Position numbers and translations under genes: made by a program. This document shows, piece by piece, positions 1-8,328 of a stretch of DNA of 64,000 bases (the stretch's first letter is position 1; each line of letters begins with the position of its first letter). This DNA is from CAIXOA01 sp041653635. Lineage in GTDB: Archaea > Micrarchaeota > Micrarchaeia > Anstonellales > Bilamarchaeaceae. Location: positions 806,001 through 870,000 of the forward strand of contig JBAZFC010000001.1 in the NCBI GenBank assembly GCA_041653635.1. Reading direction: 5' to 3'. Below the pieces are notes generated by a model. That model was not told where the DNA came from, ran no database searches, and saw only the letters and a program-made list of their open reading frames with translations.

Positions 1-29
1 GGGGAGTTTCTCTCCACAAAGGTGAAATA

Positions 30-485
30 ATGGCAAAATTGCATTCAGGAAAAAAGGGGAAGTCCGGTTCGCACAGGCCGAAGGCCATGGTGAAGCCGGA
101 ATGGGTGGCGTACAACGCCGAGGAGATAAAGGACGTAATCCGCAAGCTCGCGAAGGAGGGCGTGCCCGCGACGAAGATAGGGCAGCAGCTCCGCGACGAG
201 TACGGCGTCCCGTCCGCGAGGCCCTTTATCGGGGCGACCGTGGGCCAGTTCCTCAGCTCGGAGAAGCTTGCGCCCAAGTTCCCGGACGACCTGCTCAGCC
301 TCATAAAGAGGGCGGTCGGCATGAGGGGGCACCTCCGCGAGAACACCGCGGATCTCCACAACAAGGTGAAGCTTTCCCATGTGGAGTCCAAGATACACAG
401 GCTCGTTAAGTATTACAGGGAGAAGGGCAGGCTGCCCGCGGGATGGAAGTACGACCCGGAGACGGCCGCGCTGCTGGTAAAGTGA
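30..485 (+). CDS. rps15: 30S ribosomal protein uS15
   Basis: Small-subunit ribosomal protein uS15 (archaeal/eukaryotic form), which binds the central domain of 16S rRNA. The 151-aa product has the lysine-rich N-terminal extension typical of archaea (LHSGKKGKSGSHRPKA, about residues 4-20) and then the all-helical S15 core ending in KLSHVESKIHRLVKYY. Length matches archaeal S15 (about 150 aa, against 89 in bacteria). The start has a strong Shine-Dalgarno (AAGGTGA, 19-25) four nt upstream. It heads a tight rightward run with eS1, a creatininase-family gene and NAC. Confidence 0.97.
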   Translation: MAKLHSGKKGKSGSHRPKAMVKPEWVAYNAEEIKDVIRKLAKEGVPATKIGQQLRDEYGVPSARPFIGATVGQFLSSEKLAPKFPDDLLSLIKRAVGMRGHLRENTADLHNKVKLSHVESKIHRLVKYYREKGRLPAGWKYDPETAALLVK

Positions 486-495
486 TGGTGACTGA

Positions 496-1077
496 ATGGC
501 AGTAAGGAAGAAACCCACGGAAAAGCACAAGGAATGGTACAAGGTCCTCGCTCCGGAGAAATACGACTCCAAGGAATTGGGCGAAGTGGTCGCTTCGGAC
601 GGGAAGCTCCTCATGAACAGGGTAATCCCGGTCAGCCTCGGGGACCTCACTGGCAAGTTCTCGCAGAGCGCCCTTTACACCACGCTCAACTTCCGCGTGA
701 AGGAAGTGCTGGGGAAGGCGGTGCACACCGAGCTCATAGGGCACTCGCTCGCTCCCTCGTACATGCGCACGTTCATACGCAGGAGGAGGACGGTCCTCCA
801 CTCCGTGGTGGATGTGAACACGAAGGACGAGAAGGAAGTGAGGCTCAAGCTCGTAGCGGTCACCCGCGACAAGATAAGCGAGACGCAGAGGACGAACCTC
901 CGCAGGGCGATTGAGGAAGAGGTCCTCGCCGCTTCCAAGGAGTTCTCCTACTACGAGCTCATGGACGAGATAATGTACGGGAGGCTCGCGACGCGCGTGT
1001 TCAACAAGGCGAAGGTCGTCACCCCCATGGGCAGGATAGAGTTCCGCAGGAGCGAGCTCAAGGAAACCTTTGAATAG
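496..1077 (+). CDS. rps3ae: 30S ribosomal protein eS1 (S3Ae)
   Basis: Ribosomal protein eS1 (S3Ae family), a small-subunit protein near the mRNA exit, found in archaea and eukaryotes. The 193-aa product contains family segments such as WYKVLAPEKYDSKELGEV near the N-terminus and SYMRTFIRRRRTVLHSVV in the middle. Start: a GGTGA site at 487-491 lies four nt before the ATG, and uS15 ends ten nt upstream, so the two are co-translated. The next gene begins two nt after the stop. Confidence 0.97.
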   Translation: MAVRKKPTEKHKEWYKVLAPEKYDSKELGEVVASDGKLLMNRVIPVSLGDLTGKFSQSALYTTLNFRVKEVLGKAVHTELIGHSLAPSYMRTFIRRRRTVLHSVVDVNTKDEKEVRLKLVAVTRDKISETQRTNLRRAIEEEVLAASKEFSYYELMDEIMYGRLATRVFNKAKVVTPMGRIEFRRSELKETFE

Positions 1078-1079
1078 CC

Positions 1080-1763
1080 ATGTACGCGCAGGAAATCTCC
1101 TGGGAAGAATTCAAAACGCAGAAGGGAAAGGCCGCGGTGCTCGTGTTCGGGGCGATGGAGCCCCACGGGAAACACCTTCCCCTTTCTGTGGATAACATAA
1201 TTCCCTGGGAGCTTGCGAAGCGCCTTGAGAAGAAAAAGGACATCCTTCTTTTCCCTCCGGTCAATTTCGGCTATTTGTATTCAATGAAGAAATTCCCCGG
1301 CGCAGTAGCCGTCTCGTTTGACAGTTTGAAAAACTACTCAAAAGACATCTTCTCTTCCCTTTTGAAGGAAGGTTTCACCCGCTTTTTTGTAATCATAGGG
1401 CACGGCGGCAACACCGCACCAGTGAAGTATGCCCTCCGCGAGCTTTCCGAATCCCATAAATTCCGCGCCTGCCTTGTGGAGTGGTGGATGCTCATAAAAG
1501 AGGAGGCGGGGCACGCGGATGAAATAGAAGCTTCCCTCACCCTTGCGGCTGGAGGAGCACTCCGCGCAAAACCTGTGCAGGAGAAATCCAAGGATTATGT
1601 TGGCGAAATAATCCCAACTCCGGATGATTTGTTTACTCCATCTGGTTATCACGGCAAGGTTGGCAACATCTCCAAGGAGCGCGGGGAAAAGATGATGGAG
1701 GAAATAGTGGATAAGTTCGCAAAGATTTTAGACGCGGATTTGCAACTAGAGAGAAAAGAATGA
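1080..1763 (+). CDS. Creatininase/ArfB-family metal-dependent amidohydrolase
   Basis: Member of the creatininase superfamily, which includes creatininase, MftE and the archaeal ArfB formamide hydrolase of riboflavin/F420 synthesis. The 227-aa protein has the metal-binding motif GAMEPHGKHLPLSVDN (Glu, His and Asp ligands, about residues 24-40), then GHGGN (about residue 106) and HADEIEAS (about 144), in family order and length. The ATG comes two nt after the eS1 stop, so it is probably translated from the ribosomal-protein message. ArfB is one possible activity, but the sequence alone does not fix the substrate. Riboflavin genes are not adjacent. Confidence 0.8.
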   Translation: MYAQEISWEEFKTQKGKAAVLVFGAMEPHGKHLPLSVDNIIPWELAKRLEKKKDILLFPPVNFGYLYSMKKFPGAVAVSFDSLKNYSKDIFSSLLKEGFTRFFVIIGHGGNTAPVKYALRELSESHKFRACLVEWWMLIKEEAGHADEIEASLTLAAGGALRAKPVQEKSKDYVGEIIPTPDDLFTPSGYHGKVGNISKERGEKMMEEIVDKFAKILDADLQLERKE

Positions 1764-1773
1764 GGTAATGTTT

Positions 1774-2097
1774 ATGCTTGGCGGAATGGATCCAAAACAA
1801 ATGGCAAAAATGATGAAGCAGATGGGCATAAATACAAAAGAAATCCCTGCAGATAGAGTAATTATAGAAGGCGCGGAGGAAAAAATCATAATCGAAGAGC
1901 CGCAGATTGTGGAAATCATCGCGCAGGGGCAGTCCTCATTCCAGATTTCCGGAAAAGTAAGGAAGGAAGAAAAAGTGAATGAGGAGGACGTCGCCCTCAT
2001 AATGGAAAAGACGGGCGTCCTCAGGGAAAAGGCGATTGAAGCCCTGAAGAACGCGAAAGGGGATTTGGCCGAAGCGATTCTCGCTTTGCAGGGTTAG
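1774..2097 (+). CDS. nac: Archaeal nascent polypeptide-associated complex protein
   Basis: Archaeal NAC, a homodimeric ribosome-associated chaperone that meets nascent chains at the tunnel exit. The protein has a basic Met/Lys-rich N-terminus (MDPKQMAKMMKQMG), the NAC beta domain (KIIIEEPQIVEIIAQGQSSF) and a C-terminal UBA domain (VALIMEKTGVLREKAIEAL). Start choice: GAGGT at 1762-1766 is only one nt from the ATG at 1768 but seven nt from the ATG at 1774, so 1774 is preferred (107 aa). The coding sequence is more A+T-rich than its neighbours. It closes the uS15-eS1 run. Confidence 0.93.
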   Translation: MLGGMDPKQMAKMMKQMGINTKEIPADRVIIEGAEEKIIIEEPQIVEIIAQGQSSFQISGKVRKEEKVNEEDVALIMEKTGVLREKAIEALKNAKGDLAEAILALQG

Positions 2098-2153
2098 GCG
2101 TTTCCCGCATCAAACAAAGTGCATTTATATTCTTTTCAATTCCTACATCCTGC

Positions 2154-2996
2154 ATGCAATGGAAAAACGTACTTGCGGTTTTCGCGCTGCTCATTCTTTT
2201 TGCTGGATGCATAAGCAGCGAAGATGTGTTCCCCAAGAGCACGGGCTCTTCCGGCTCTTCAGGCACCGGCATGGCCTATCCGGGCGCGCCCTCGCCTGCC
2301 TATGAGGAGAGTGCCTATGATTCCTCTTACGGAGGGGAAAGCCGTGTCGTAATCCAGACCGGCTCCTTGTCCCTAAAGGTTCCGGAAGGCACCCTGGAAC
2401 AAAAGATAACCTCGGTGCGCGGCTTCGTCTCCACGGTGGGCGGCGCCTACACCGGCATTTCCTACTACGAGACGGAATCCGACAAGAACTATTATCTTAC
2501 GGTAAAAGTCCCCCCAACCAGGTTTGACGAGTTCGTCAACAAGCTCAAGACGATAGGCGAAATAAAGTCCATGGACACCTCCCTGGAGGACGTGACCGAA
2601 CAATACACCGACATCAATACGCGCATAGGCAACCTGGAGGCGGAACTCGCGCGCCTCAATTCCCTTTACAACAGGTCTGAGAACATCTCGGACATCCTCG
2701 CGATAGAAAGGGAGGTCACGCGCGTCCAAACAGACCTTGACTACTACAAGCAGCAAAAACTGGATTTGGAGAGGCGCTCCGCCATGAGCACCATACAGGT
2801 GCGCGTGTACGAAGAGAAGCCCGAGGTACAGACCAGCTTCCTGATGCCGCTTGAACAGCTCCTCGCGGTGTTCCTGGGCGCGCTCACCTTTGGCATAATG
2901 CTTCTCGCCGGCGCAGTCGGCTTCCTCCTTCCGCTGGCAATAGTGCTTCTGATACTCTGGAAGCTCTGGAAGCATTTCAAGGGGAAGAAGAAATAG
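2154..2996 (+). CDS. DUF4349-domain lipoprotein
   Basis: Secreted, membrane-anchored protein of the DUF4349 family. Residues 1-19 form a lipoprotein-type signal (LLILFAGC), followed by a Ser/Gly/Pro/Tyr-rich linker. The DUF4349 core runs from about residue 63 (RVVIQTGSLSLKV) through a coiled-coil stretch at about 160-200 (NTRIGNLEAELARLN) to about 220. One or two hydrophobic segments and a basic tail (KHFKGKKK) close the 280-aa protein, so the domain should lie outside the cell. A TATA-like CATTTATATTC about 28 nt upstream suggests a leaderless message. Function is unknown; a bacterial origin is possible but not shown. Confidence 0.82.
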   Translation: MQWKNVLAVFALLILFAGCISSEDVFPKSTGSSGSSGTGMAYPGAPSPAYEESAYDSSYGGESRVVIQTGSLSLKVPEGTLEQKITSVRGFVSTVGGAYTGISYYETESDKNYYLTVKVPPTRFDEFVNKLKTIGEIKSMDTSLEDVTEQYTDINTRIGNLEAELARLNSLYNRSENISDILAIEREVTRVQTDLDYYKQQKLDLERRSAMSTIQVRVYEEKPEVQTSFLMPLEQLLAVFLGALTFGIMLLAGAVGFLLPLAIVLLILWKLWKHFKGKKK

Positions 2997-3041
2997 CACC
3001 TTTCCTTCTCCTTTTTATTTCTTATTTACCTAGCTTCCAGC

Positions 3042-3905
3042 ATGGAAATCATAACTCATACTGACTTGGATCTGCCCCTCATCCACAGGGGCAAGGTTAG
3101 GGACGTCTATTCCTTCGGGGAGAACATACTCATGGTCGCCACCGACCGGGTGAGCGCATTTGACGTGGTGTTCAACGAGGGCGTCCCGTACAAGGGCGCG
3201 GTCCTCAACTCCCTCTCCGCCTTCTGGTTCAGGAAAACGGAGGAGATTATAGACAACCATATGATTTCCACCGAGATGCCGGAAGGACTTCCCCCTTACC
3301 TCAAGGGAAGAAGCATGATTGTGAAAAAAGCCGAGCCATTCAAGATAGAGGCGGTGGTGCGCGGCTATCTCACGGGCTCAGGATTGAAGGATTACCAGAA
3401 GGACGGGAAAGTTGGCGGAGTCCAGCTTCCGAAGGGGCTGAAGAACGGCAGCAAACTCCCGGAGCCCCTTTTCTCGCCGTCCACCAAGGCGGCGCAGGGG
3501 CACGACCAGAACATAACCTTTGATGATGTGAATAAGATACTGGGGAACGAGGCGGCCTCCTACGTGCGGGACAAGGCAATTGAACTCTATGAATTCGGCC
3601 ACGAGCATTTGTCCAAGTGCGGCTTCGTGCTCGCGGACACGAAATTTGAATTCGGCTTATTTGAGGATGAAATAATACTCATAGATGAGTGCATGACTCC
3701 GGACTCCTCAAGGTACTGGGACAAGATTGAATATGATAATGGGAAATTGGTTTCCTCGGACAAGCAGTACCTGCGGGATTATTTGGAAACATTGGATTGG
3801 AACAAGACGCCCCCTCCGCCCCCGATTCCCGCGGACGTCATAAACAACCTGAGCAGGAAATACCTAAATGCCTACGAGCGCATCACGGGGCATAAATTAA
3901 TATAA
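3042..3905 (+). CDS. purC: Phosphoribosylaminoimidazole-succinocarboxamide synthase
   Basis: SAICAR synthase (PurC), which condenses CAIR with aspartate using ATP in purine synthesis. The 287-aa protein starts with the nucleotide-binding segment HRGKVRDVYSFGENILMVA and the adjoining DRVSAFDVV. It also has EAVVRGYLTGSG, KAAQGHDQNI and LIDECMTPDSSRYW, all diagnostic. It uses the longer form of about 290 aa. A T-rich TATA box at 3011-3020 sits about 26 nt before the ATG, so the mRNA is probably leaderless. No other purine gene lies in the window; the gene stands alone. Confidence 0.97.
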   Translation: MEIITHTDLDLPLIHRGKVRDVYSFGENILMVATDRVSAFDVVFNEGVPYKGAVLNSLSAFWFRKTEEIIDNHMISTEMPEGLPPYLKGRSMIVKKAEPFKIEAVVRGYLTGSGLKDYQKDGKVGGVQLPKGLKNGSKLPEPLFSPSTKAAQGHDQNITFDDVNKILGNEAASYVRDKAIELYEFGHEHLSKCGFVLADTKFEFGLFEDEIILIDECMTPDSSRYWDKIEYDNGKLVSSDKQYLRDYLETLDWNKTPPPPPIPADVINNLSRKYLNAYERITGHKLI

Positions 3906-3925
3906 TACTTCCAATAGGAGTATTA
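3903..3925 (+). repeat. Inverted repeat covering the purC stop and a ribosome binding site
   Basis: TAATACTTCC-AATA-GGAGTATTA: arms pair over nine positions with one bulged T. The left arm begins at the purC TAA, and the right arm contains the AGGAG (3916-3920) before the 503-aa orphan. It may be a terminator, an operator, or a hairpin masking that ribosome binding site. Confidence 0.55.
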
Positions 3926-3932
3926 TCGTGAT

Positions 3933-5444
3933 ATGATGCCCGCAGCAACACAGGCACAGGCGCCGCAACTTTTGCCGGCTGAGAGGAGGATGGAACAGGC
4001 AAAATTCCTTTTTGAGCAGTTCGGGATTGGTTTTGATTCGTTGAGCACGCTTCTTTCGGTCCAAAAAATCAACGCCGGAACGCCCATGGAGATAGACCTG
4101 GGCAGCAGGTGGTTCAATCCTGCGGACGTTTCCAGGGAAGGGCTGATTGTGTCCTCGCTCATCCAGCAATTCGGCGCTGAGAGGGTGAGGGGCGGGATAG
4201 AATCTTTTTGCAACAGCGAGGATGATTTCTACGCGCTTGTCGGCGCGGTTTTCGCTGCCCACTCCGCCTCAACCTTCGGCTCCATAAGCGACAGCACGAA
4301 CCAATGGCTTTTCGGCTTGAAGGTGGAACGCGATGAAGATGGAAAAATCAAGCTCAATGATGACGGCACACCCAAGATAGAGTGGGACATTCCCGGCAGC
4401 AGACTCGCATCCACGCTCCTGCGGGACATGAGGGGCAAGGAGGACTGGCTCACGAAAAATTACGGGCAATTCTCATCCGCCGCAATATTCTATGTCTGGG
4501 CGATGCAGAATGGATTTGACGCTGATTTCGTGAACAAGGCGGGAGAGGCCGCATTCAAGGAATTGTGGATTCCCGCTGCGACGGTCGGGCAGTTCCTTGA
4601 ATACGATAATACGCAGGGTAGCTGGGTGCTCCACGGAAGGGACAGGGCGAAGGGGTGGGACCGCGACACGGTCGGCCTCGCGATGGACGCACTCAGGCGG
4701 CTCGGCCCGATGAGCATGGCGCCAACCACTTTCGCGGAGGAGGCGCAGCCGGAGCGGGAGCGCACCCAGTTGGATGAATTCCGCAGCAAGTACGACCGAA
4801 CCCTCTCCATAAGCGACACACTGGATCGGGTGCTTAGAGAAGGCCGTGGATGGGCAGGGGATTACTCCCGGCTTCTCAGCAACTATGACCTCACCCAGGT
4901 AGAAGAGGGCGCGGTCTTCTATGCATGGGCGAGGAAGAACGGCATGAGCGATCAAGAGATAAACGACCTAGGTAGCCCGCAATACAAGGACAACTGGGCG
5001 TTGGCAGCGCTCCTAGGGAAGCATCTCAGCCCGAGCAGGGCCAACGCCAGCGAGTACGTGCTCAAGACCGATGAAGCCACCGCATTCAGGGCGGATTTGG
5101 ACACCTTCAGGGTTTCCCAATCCCCCGTGGTGCGCGTTGCGGAAGGCGAAACCGCGGAAACCGCAACCGGGCTGGCGCAGTTCGCCGCACAGGTCGGCGT
5201 CTCCGAAGAGTTCATGGCGCAGGCAGTGGACCTGATAAGGAGGTACGGGACCGCGAGGTTCTCCTTTGACTTCTCGGATGTGGCCGCGGGCACGATAAAA
5301 GAGGGGATGCTAAACGGGAAGCACACGCTCAGCTACCGCCCCGAAGTGGCGGATGGTGAGGCGTTCCAATTCACGAATGACGAGCTTGTGGCGGCTGTAA
5401 GAAGCGCCGCGGAATCGCAGGGGATAAGGTTCAGGCAGGCCTAG
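3933..5444 (+). CDS. Orphan 503-aa protein
   Basis: Not recognised. The 503-aa product has no signal peptide, membrane segment or known motif. It looks soluble and mixed alpha/beta, with two similar helical stretches: FSSAAIFYVWAMQNGFDADF at about 177-196 and VEEGAVFYAWARKNGMSDQE at about 322-341. The shared pattern A.FY.WA.(K/Q)NG suggests an internal duplication. The start is one of two tandem ATGs (3933, 3936). The only Shine-Dalgarno-like AGGAG (3916-3920) lies in the right arm of an inverted repeat that includes the purC stop. The end overlaps a convergent gene by four nt in a shared CTAG. Confidence 0.75.
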   Translation: MMPAATQAQAPQLLPAERRMEQAKFLFEQFGIGFDSLSTLLSVQKINAGTPMEIDLGSRWFNPADVSREGLIVSSLIQQFGAERVRGGIESFCNSEDDFYALVGAVFAAHSASTFGSISDSTNQWLFGLKVERDEDGKIKLNDDGTPKIEWDIPGSRLASTLLRDMRGKEDWLTKNYGQFSSAAIFYVWAMQNGFDADFVNKAGEAAFKELWIPAATVGQFLEYDNTQGSWVLHGRDRAKGWDRDTVGLAMDALRRLGPMSMAPTTFAEEAQPERERTQLDEFRSKYDRTLSISDTLDRVLREGRGWAGDYSRLLSNYDLTQVEEGAVFYAWARKNGMSDQEINDLGSPQYKDNWALAALLGKHLSPSRANASEYVLKTDEATAFRADLDTFRVSQSPVVRVAEGETAETATGLAQFAAQVGVSEEFMAQAVDLIRRYGTARFSFDFSDVAAGTIKEGMLNGKHTLSYRPEVADGEAFQFTNDELVAAVRSAAESQGIRFRQA

Positions 5445-5998
5445 CTCTCCATTTCCCTTTTCAGCGTTTCAACCATCCCGGGCATCTGTTCTTCTATGAA
5501 TGCCGCAACCCTGGCGGCCCTGATTTCAAGAAGGGCGAGTATGCCCTGGTTTTTGCACATCATCCTCTGGAGCAGGAAGTTGCTCTCCGCGGAAATCAGG
5601 CGCGCAAAATAATATTGTTCATCCATATTGACGCTCCTGCCCGTTGCGTTCTCTTCCGGGCAGCCGGCCTCGCAAAGAATTCCGGTTGTTATCGCGCCGA
5701 GCAGCATCTTCATGTGCGCCTCGTCCTCCCCGCCCATCGCAATCGCCTCAGCAAGCGCAATCGGCCCGGGCCTGCAATGGAGTTCGCCGCTAACCGCCCA
5801 CTCCTTAAGCAAGCTGTGTTCCTTTGAGTTCCCGCTATTGCCCAGCCTGGCCACGAGCGTGTCCCTTTTCTTTTTTTCATCCGGGCCAAGGCATTTCTTT
5901 TCCATAAGTTTCTTCGCCCTGCGAACGGCTATGCGCATGGAAAGCCGCCTGAAGGCGCCCTTTATCCATTTGAATTTCATCCCGTTTGCTTCAATCAT
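5441..5998 (-). CDS. Orphan helical protein (185 aa)
   Basis: Not recognised. Starting at the ATG at 5998 gives a 185-aa basic, mostly helical protein (WIKGAFRRLSMRIAVRRAKKLMEKK near the N-terminus, then regularly spaced helices) without membrane segments. This start is chosen because it overlaps the upstream gene's stop by eight nt (ATGATTGA), typical of translational coupling; the longer ORF to 6046 would lie deep in the upstream gene. Together with the preceding gene it forms a leftward two-gene unit. Composition and style resemble other helical orphans in this window. Confidence 0.65.
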   Translation of the reverse strand: MIEANGMKFKWIKGAFRRLSMRIAVRRAKKLMEKKCLGPDEKKKRDTLVARLGNSGNSKEHSLLKEWAVSGELHCRPGPIALAEAIAMGGEDEAHMKMLLGAITTGILCEAGCPEENATGRSVNMDEQYYFARLISAESNFLLQRMMCKNQGILALLEIRAARVAAFIEEQMPGMVETLKREMES

Positions 5999-6674
5999 GC
6001 GTTCCCACCATTTCCCCGTTTGCCCCTTCCGCGCGCAGCTTCTCAAGCTCGCCGGTCAATCTCTTAACCGCTTCCCTGTAAGCCATTGAGAGCAGAACCG
6101 CCTTTGTGGGCACATCCGCAAGGTTATCCGCAATTTTCCTGCCTTCCGGCGTCTTTGTATCCGCATCCAGCGCCTGGTCTGCCCAGAACATGGCCATCCT
6201 TAAGCAGCCGGTGTCGCCCATTGCCGCGCACAGGAGCCCGAAATGCTTGCTTGAGACCATTTTGTCCAGGTTGAGGGCTACCTCCATGTCCATTGCCCCC
6301 TGCAGCCTCTGCTTGAACATGGAAAGATATACGTTTATCCCTTTGGCATCGGTGCCGTAAAGCATCCTTATTGCAAGCCCTGCCTCCACCGGGTCGGTCT
6401 TCTGGAGTCTCGCCAGGTATGTAATAGACACCAGCGCTTCAGTATTGGCCAGGTCGTCCATGAGCGCATGGTTCTTCCTCACCCATCTAATCGCTGCGTT
6501 CATGACCTCTATCTGCGAATCATGGGCAGGGAACTTGATTGTCGCTTCCCTCAGAATGGACAGATATCCCCTTATGGTGCTTTCCTTTCTCCCCTTTGCC
6601 GCGGCTAGGGCAAGTTCCGGCGGCACGGGCATCCCGATGAGAGTCTTTCTAAGCTCCCGCATGGGGGTGTTCAT
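5991..6674 (-). CDS. Orphan helical-repeat protein (227 aa)
   Basis: Not recognised by family. The 227-aa soluble protein is almost entirely helical, with TPR/HEAT-like helix pairs such as EALVSITYLARLQKTDPVEA and GCLRMAMFWADQALDADTKT. No catalytic motif is visible. The leaderless start is supported by a TATA box (GGTTTAAATAC on this strand, 6698-6708) about 29 nt upstream. It is the first gene of a coupled pair with the 185-aa orphan. A scaffold or protein-binding role is the usual inference for such repeats but is not shown. Confidence 0.65.
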   Translation of the reverse strand: MNTPMRELRKTLIGMPVPPELALAAAKGRKESTIRGYLSILREATIKFPAHDSQIEVMNAAIRWVRKNHALMDDLANTEALVSITYLARLQKTDPVEAGLAIRMLYGTDAKGINVYLSMFKQRLQGAMDMEVALNLDKMVSSKHFGLLCAAMGDTGCLRMAMFWADQALDADTKTPEGRKIADNLADVPTKAVLLSMAYREAVKRLTGELEKLRAEGANGEMVGTHD

Positions 6675-6697
6675 ATATGTATATATGTGTAAGAGTA

Positions 6698-6708
6698 GTA
6701 TTTAAACC
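6698..6708 (-). promoter_or_regulatory. TATA-box promoter of the 227-aa helical gene
   Basis: On the minus strand this reads GGTTTAAATAC, centred about 29 nt before the ATG at 6674, the expected position for a leaderless archaeal transcript. Confidence 0.55.
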
Positions 6709-6725
6709 TACCGGAAAGCCAAAAA

Positions 6726-7547
6726 TTAGCAGCCGCACATGGACCTGAGCATGCCGGCTACCTCCTCGGCATGTATCTCCCTGCCGTTGGCATGCAGGCG
6801 GTTCCCGCGCTCCTGCTCAATCCTGACCTGCTCCCACCTGTTTATCTCCTCTTTGACCAGCGGGACGATTTCCGAAGGGTTCTTCTTGCAGGCAACCCTC
6901 AGCGCATTGGACGCCCTTATCCACATCTCCCCGTCAGAAGTGCGGCGCACCAGCTTTATCAGCTCCCTTGCCGCCGTGGGGGACGCGATGTCACCCAGGG
7001 CGGTTATCGCATTCGCCCTCATGACCGTGCCCATAATCTTATCATCTGCCTCAAGCTTCGCCCTCTCCTCCATCGCCTGCTGCTTGGGCTTTTCCGCCAT
7101 CCTTATCCTTATGAGCATGTCTATCGGGATATAAACGACCTCGCTGGGCCTCAGGGCAGTCCCATCCGGGAGCCTTTCAATGAGCAGCGCCTCTATTCCG
7201 ATGAGCTGTTCATTCCTCCTCTCGCAGGCAATCCTCGCCTCCTCGCTCTTCCCGTTGAGCGCTATCTCACCCAGCTTGACCGTTGCCTCAGGGGAAGGGT
7301 GCATCCTCGCGGCGTATATGCCCGCGCGCATCTGCCTCCAGTCCCAGCTGCACAGAAGCCCCATTATCCTCTCCTGCCTGCCGGTGCCTTCCGTGCCGCC
7401 CAGAATCTTATTTACCGCATCCCGTGCGCCCGTTGCGGTCCTGCTCGCCATGAATTCCTCAAGCGGGGCGCGCTGCTTAGGCTGGGGCGCCGGGGAAACC
7501 CCGTTCCCTTTAGTTTGGCATGGTTTCAGCATTCCATTTAGTGCCAT
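6726..7547 (-). CDS. HEAT-repeat protein (273 aa)
   Basis: Soluble protein with HEAT-type helical repeats. The clearest repeats are in the C-terminal half: RANAITALGDIASPTAAREL (about 172-191) and WIRASNALRVACKKNPSEIV. A weaker one precedes them around MRAGIYAARMHPSPEATVKL. The N-terminal ~30 residues are Pro/Gln-rich and probably disordered, and the C-terminus ends MCGC. HEAT proteins act as binding scaffolds; some HEAT (PBS-lyase-like) proteins are enzymes, but no active site is seen here. A TATA element at 7571-7579 gives a leaderless start. Confidence 0.72.
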   Translation of the reverse strand: MALNGMLKPCQTKGNGVSPAPQPKQRAPLEEFMASRTATGARDAVNKILGGTEGTGRQERIMGLLCSWDWRQMRAGIYAARMHPSPEATVKLGEIALNGKSEEARIACERRNEQLIGIEALLIERLPDGTALRPSEVVYIPIDMLIRIRMAEKPKQQAMEERAKLEADDKIMGTVMRANAITALGDIASPTAARELIKLVRRTSDGEMWIRASNALRVACKKNPSEIVPLVKEEINRWEQVRIEQERGNRLHANGREIHAEEVAGMLRSMCGC

Positions 7548-7570
7548 TAGAATTACCTATTGTAATTAGT

Positions 7571-7579
7571 GTATAAAGG
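7571..7579 (-). promoter_or_regulatory. TATA-box promoter of the 273-aa HEAT gene
   Basis: Minus-strand CCTTTATAC is centred about 28 nt before the ATG at 7547. The 113-nt gap between this gene and eL15 (7548-7660) is A+T-rich and otherwise empty. Confidence 0.5.
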
Positions 7580-7660
7580 TGTATTTAAATGTATCGCTCA
7601 CCGAATGGGGCGAAAAGAAAAACAGAGAATTAGAAAATAAAACAAAAATGAAAAGAAAAT

Positions 7661-8191
7661 TCACTTCCTCTTGGGCCCGGGCCTCTGGGACTTCCTGCCC
7701 CATGCGCGCAGCCCGCGCACCTTCTTCCCGCAGGAAGTCAATCCGCGGAACGCCCTCCCCTTCGGGAGATGCAGCCCCACCTGCGGCATGCTCGTGTCAA
7801 CGAGTATGACCTCAAAGAACTTCTGGACGCCGTCCTCCCCCACGAAATAGGAGTTCAGGACCTCCATGTTCTTGTAAACGCGGTTCGCCTTATGCTCCGC
7901 CATCGCCTGGTGCGAGAGCCCCGGCTGCACGAAGACGTACATGTGCCCCGGGTGCCTTCCCATGCGCACGGTCGGCCTCCTCCTCCTTCCCTTGCCGACG
8001 CGCACGCGCACGACCGCATAACCGGCCTTCGCCTTGTAGCCCAGCGTCCTCGCACGCGCGAGGTTGGACGGCCTCTCCACGCGCTCAACCGCGCCGCCGG
8101 CCCTCCATTTAATCAGCTTCTGCTTGTAGAATTCCGGCCTCTCCTTCAGTTCCTTCTGATAAGTTTCCCTTATGTATTTGTATGCTCCCAT
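7661..8191 (-). CDS. rpl15e: 50S ribosomal protein eL15
   Basis: Ribosomal protein eL15 of the large subunit, specific to archaea and eukaryotes. The product begins MGAYKYIRETYQ and contains VERPSNLARARTLGYKAK and RMGRHPGHMYVFVQPG, then a basic C-terminus. The ATG at 8191 (176 aa) is chosen because it gives the family's normal N-terminus and lies ten nt from a GGAGG site; an in-frame TTG at 8200 would add three unusual residues. It is divergent from the ATPase operon. Confidence 0.96.
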   Translation of the reverse strand: MGAYKYIRETYQKELKERPEFYKQKLIKWRAGGAVERVERPSNLARARTLGYKAKAGYAVVRVRVGKGRRRRPTVRMGRHPGHMYVFVQPGLSHQAMAEHKANRVYKNMEVLNSYFVGEDGVQKFFEVILVDTSMPQVGLHLPKGRAFRGLTSCGKKVRGLRAWGRKSQRPGPKRK

Positions 8192-8275
8192 CCTAATCAA
8201 CCCTCCGTTCAGGCAACATACGCACGGGGCGTAGTATTTACCCTACATCCGAAGTGAAAGTATTTGTGTGCATCC

Positions 8276-8286
8276 GTTTTAAAAAC
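8276..8286 (+). promoter_or_regulatory. Promoter of the A-ATPase operon
   Basis: GTTTTAAAAAC lies 49 nt before the atpH ATG. Transcription would start near 8305 and leave a short leader containing GGTGA (8320-8324). The 137-nt region 8192-8328 also holds the divergent eL15 promoter (GTAAATAC-like on the minus strand near 8230). Confidence 0.5.
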
Positions 8287-8328
8287 ATTAGCGTATTAAA
8301 GCAAATTCTCTATTCAAGCGGTGAATGC

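Noticed and set aside
45..656. Long leftward ORF opposite uS15 and eS1
   Set aside because: It is antisense to two certain ribosomal protein genes, and its protein shows no recognisable fold; GC-rich third positions open such mirror frames.
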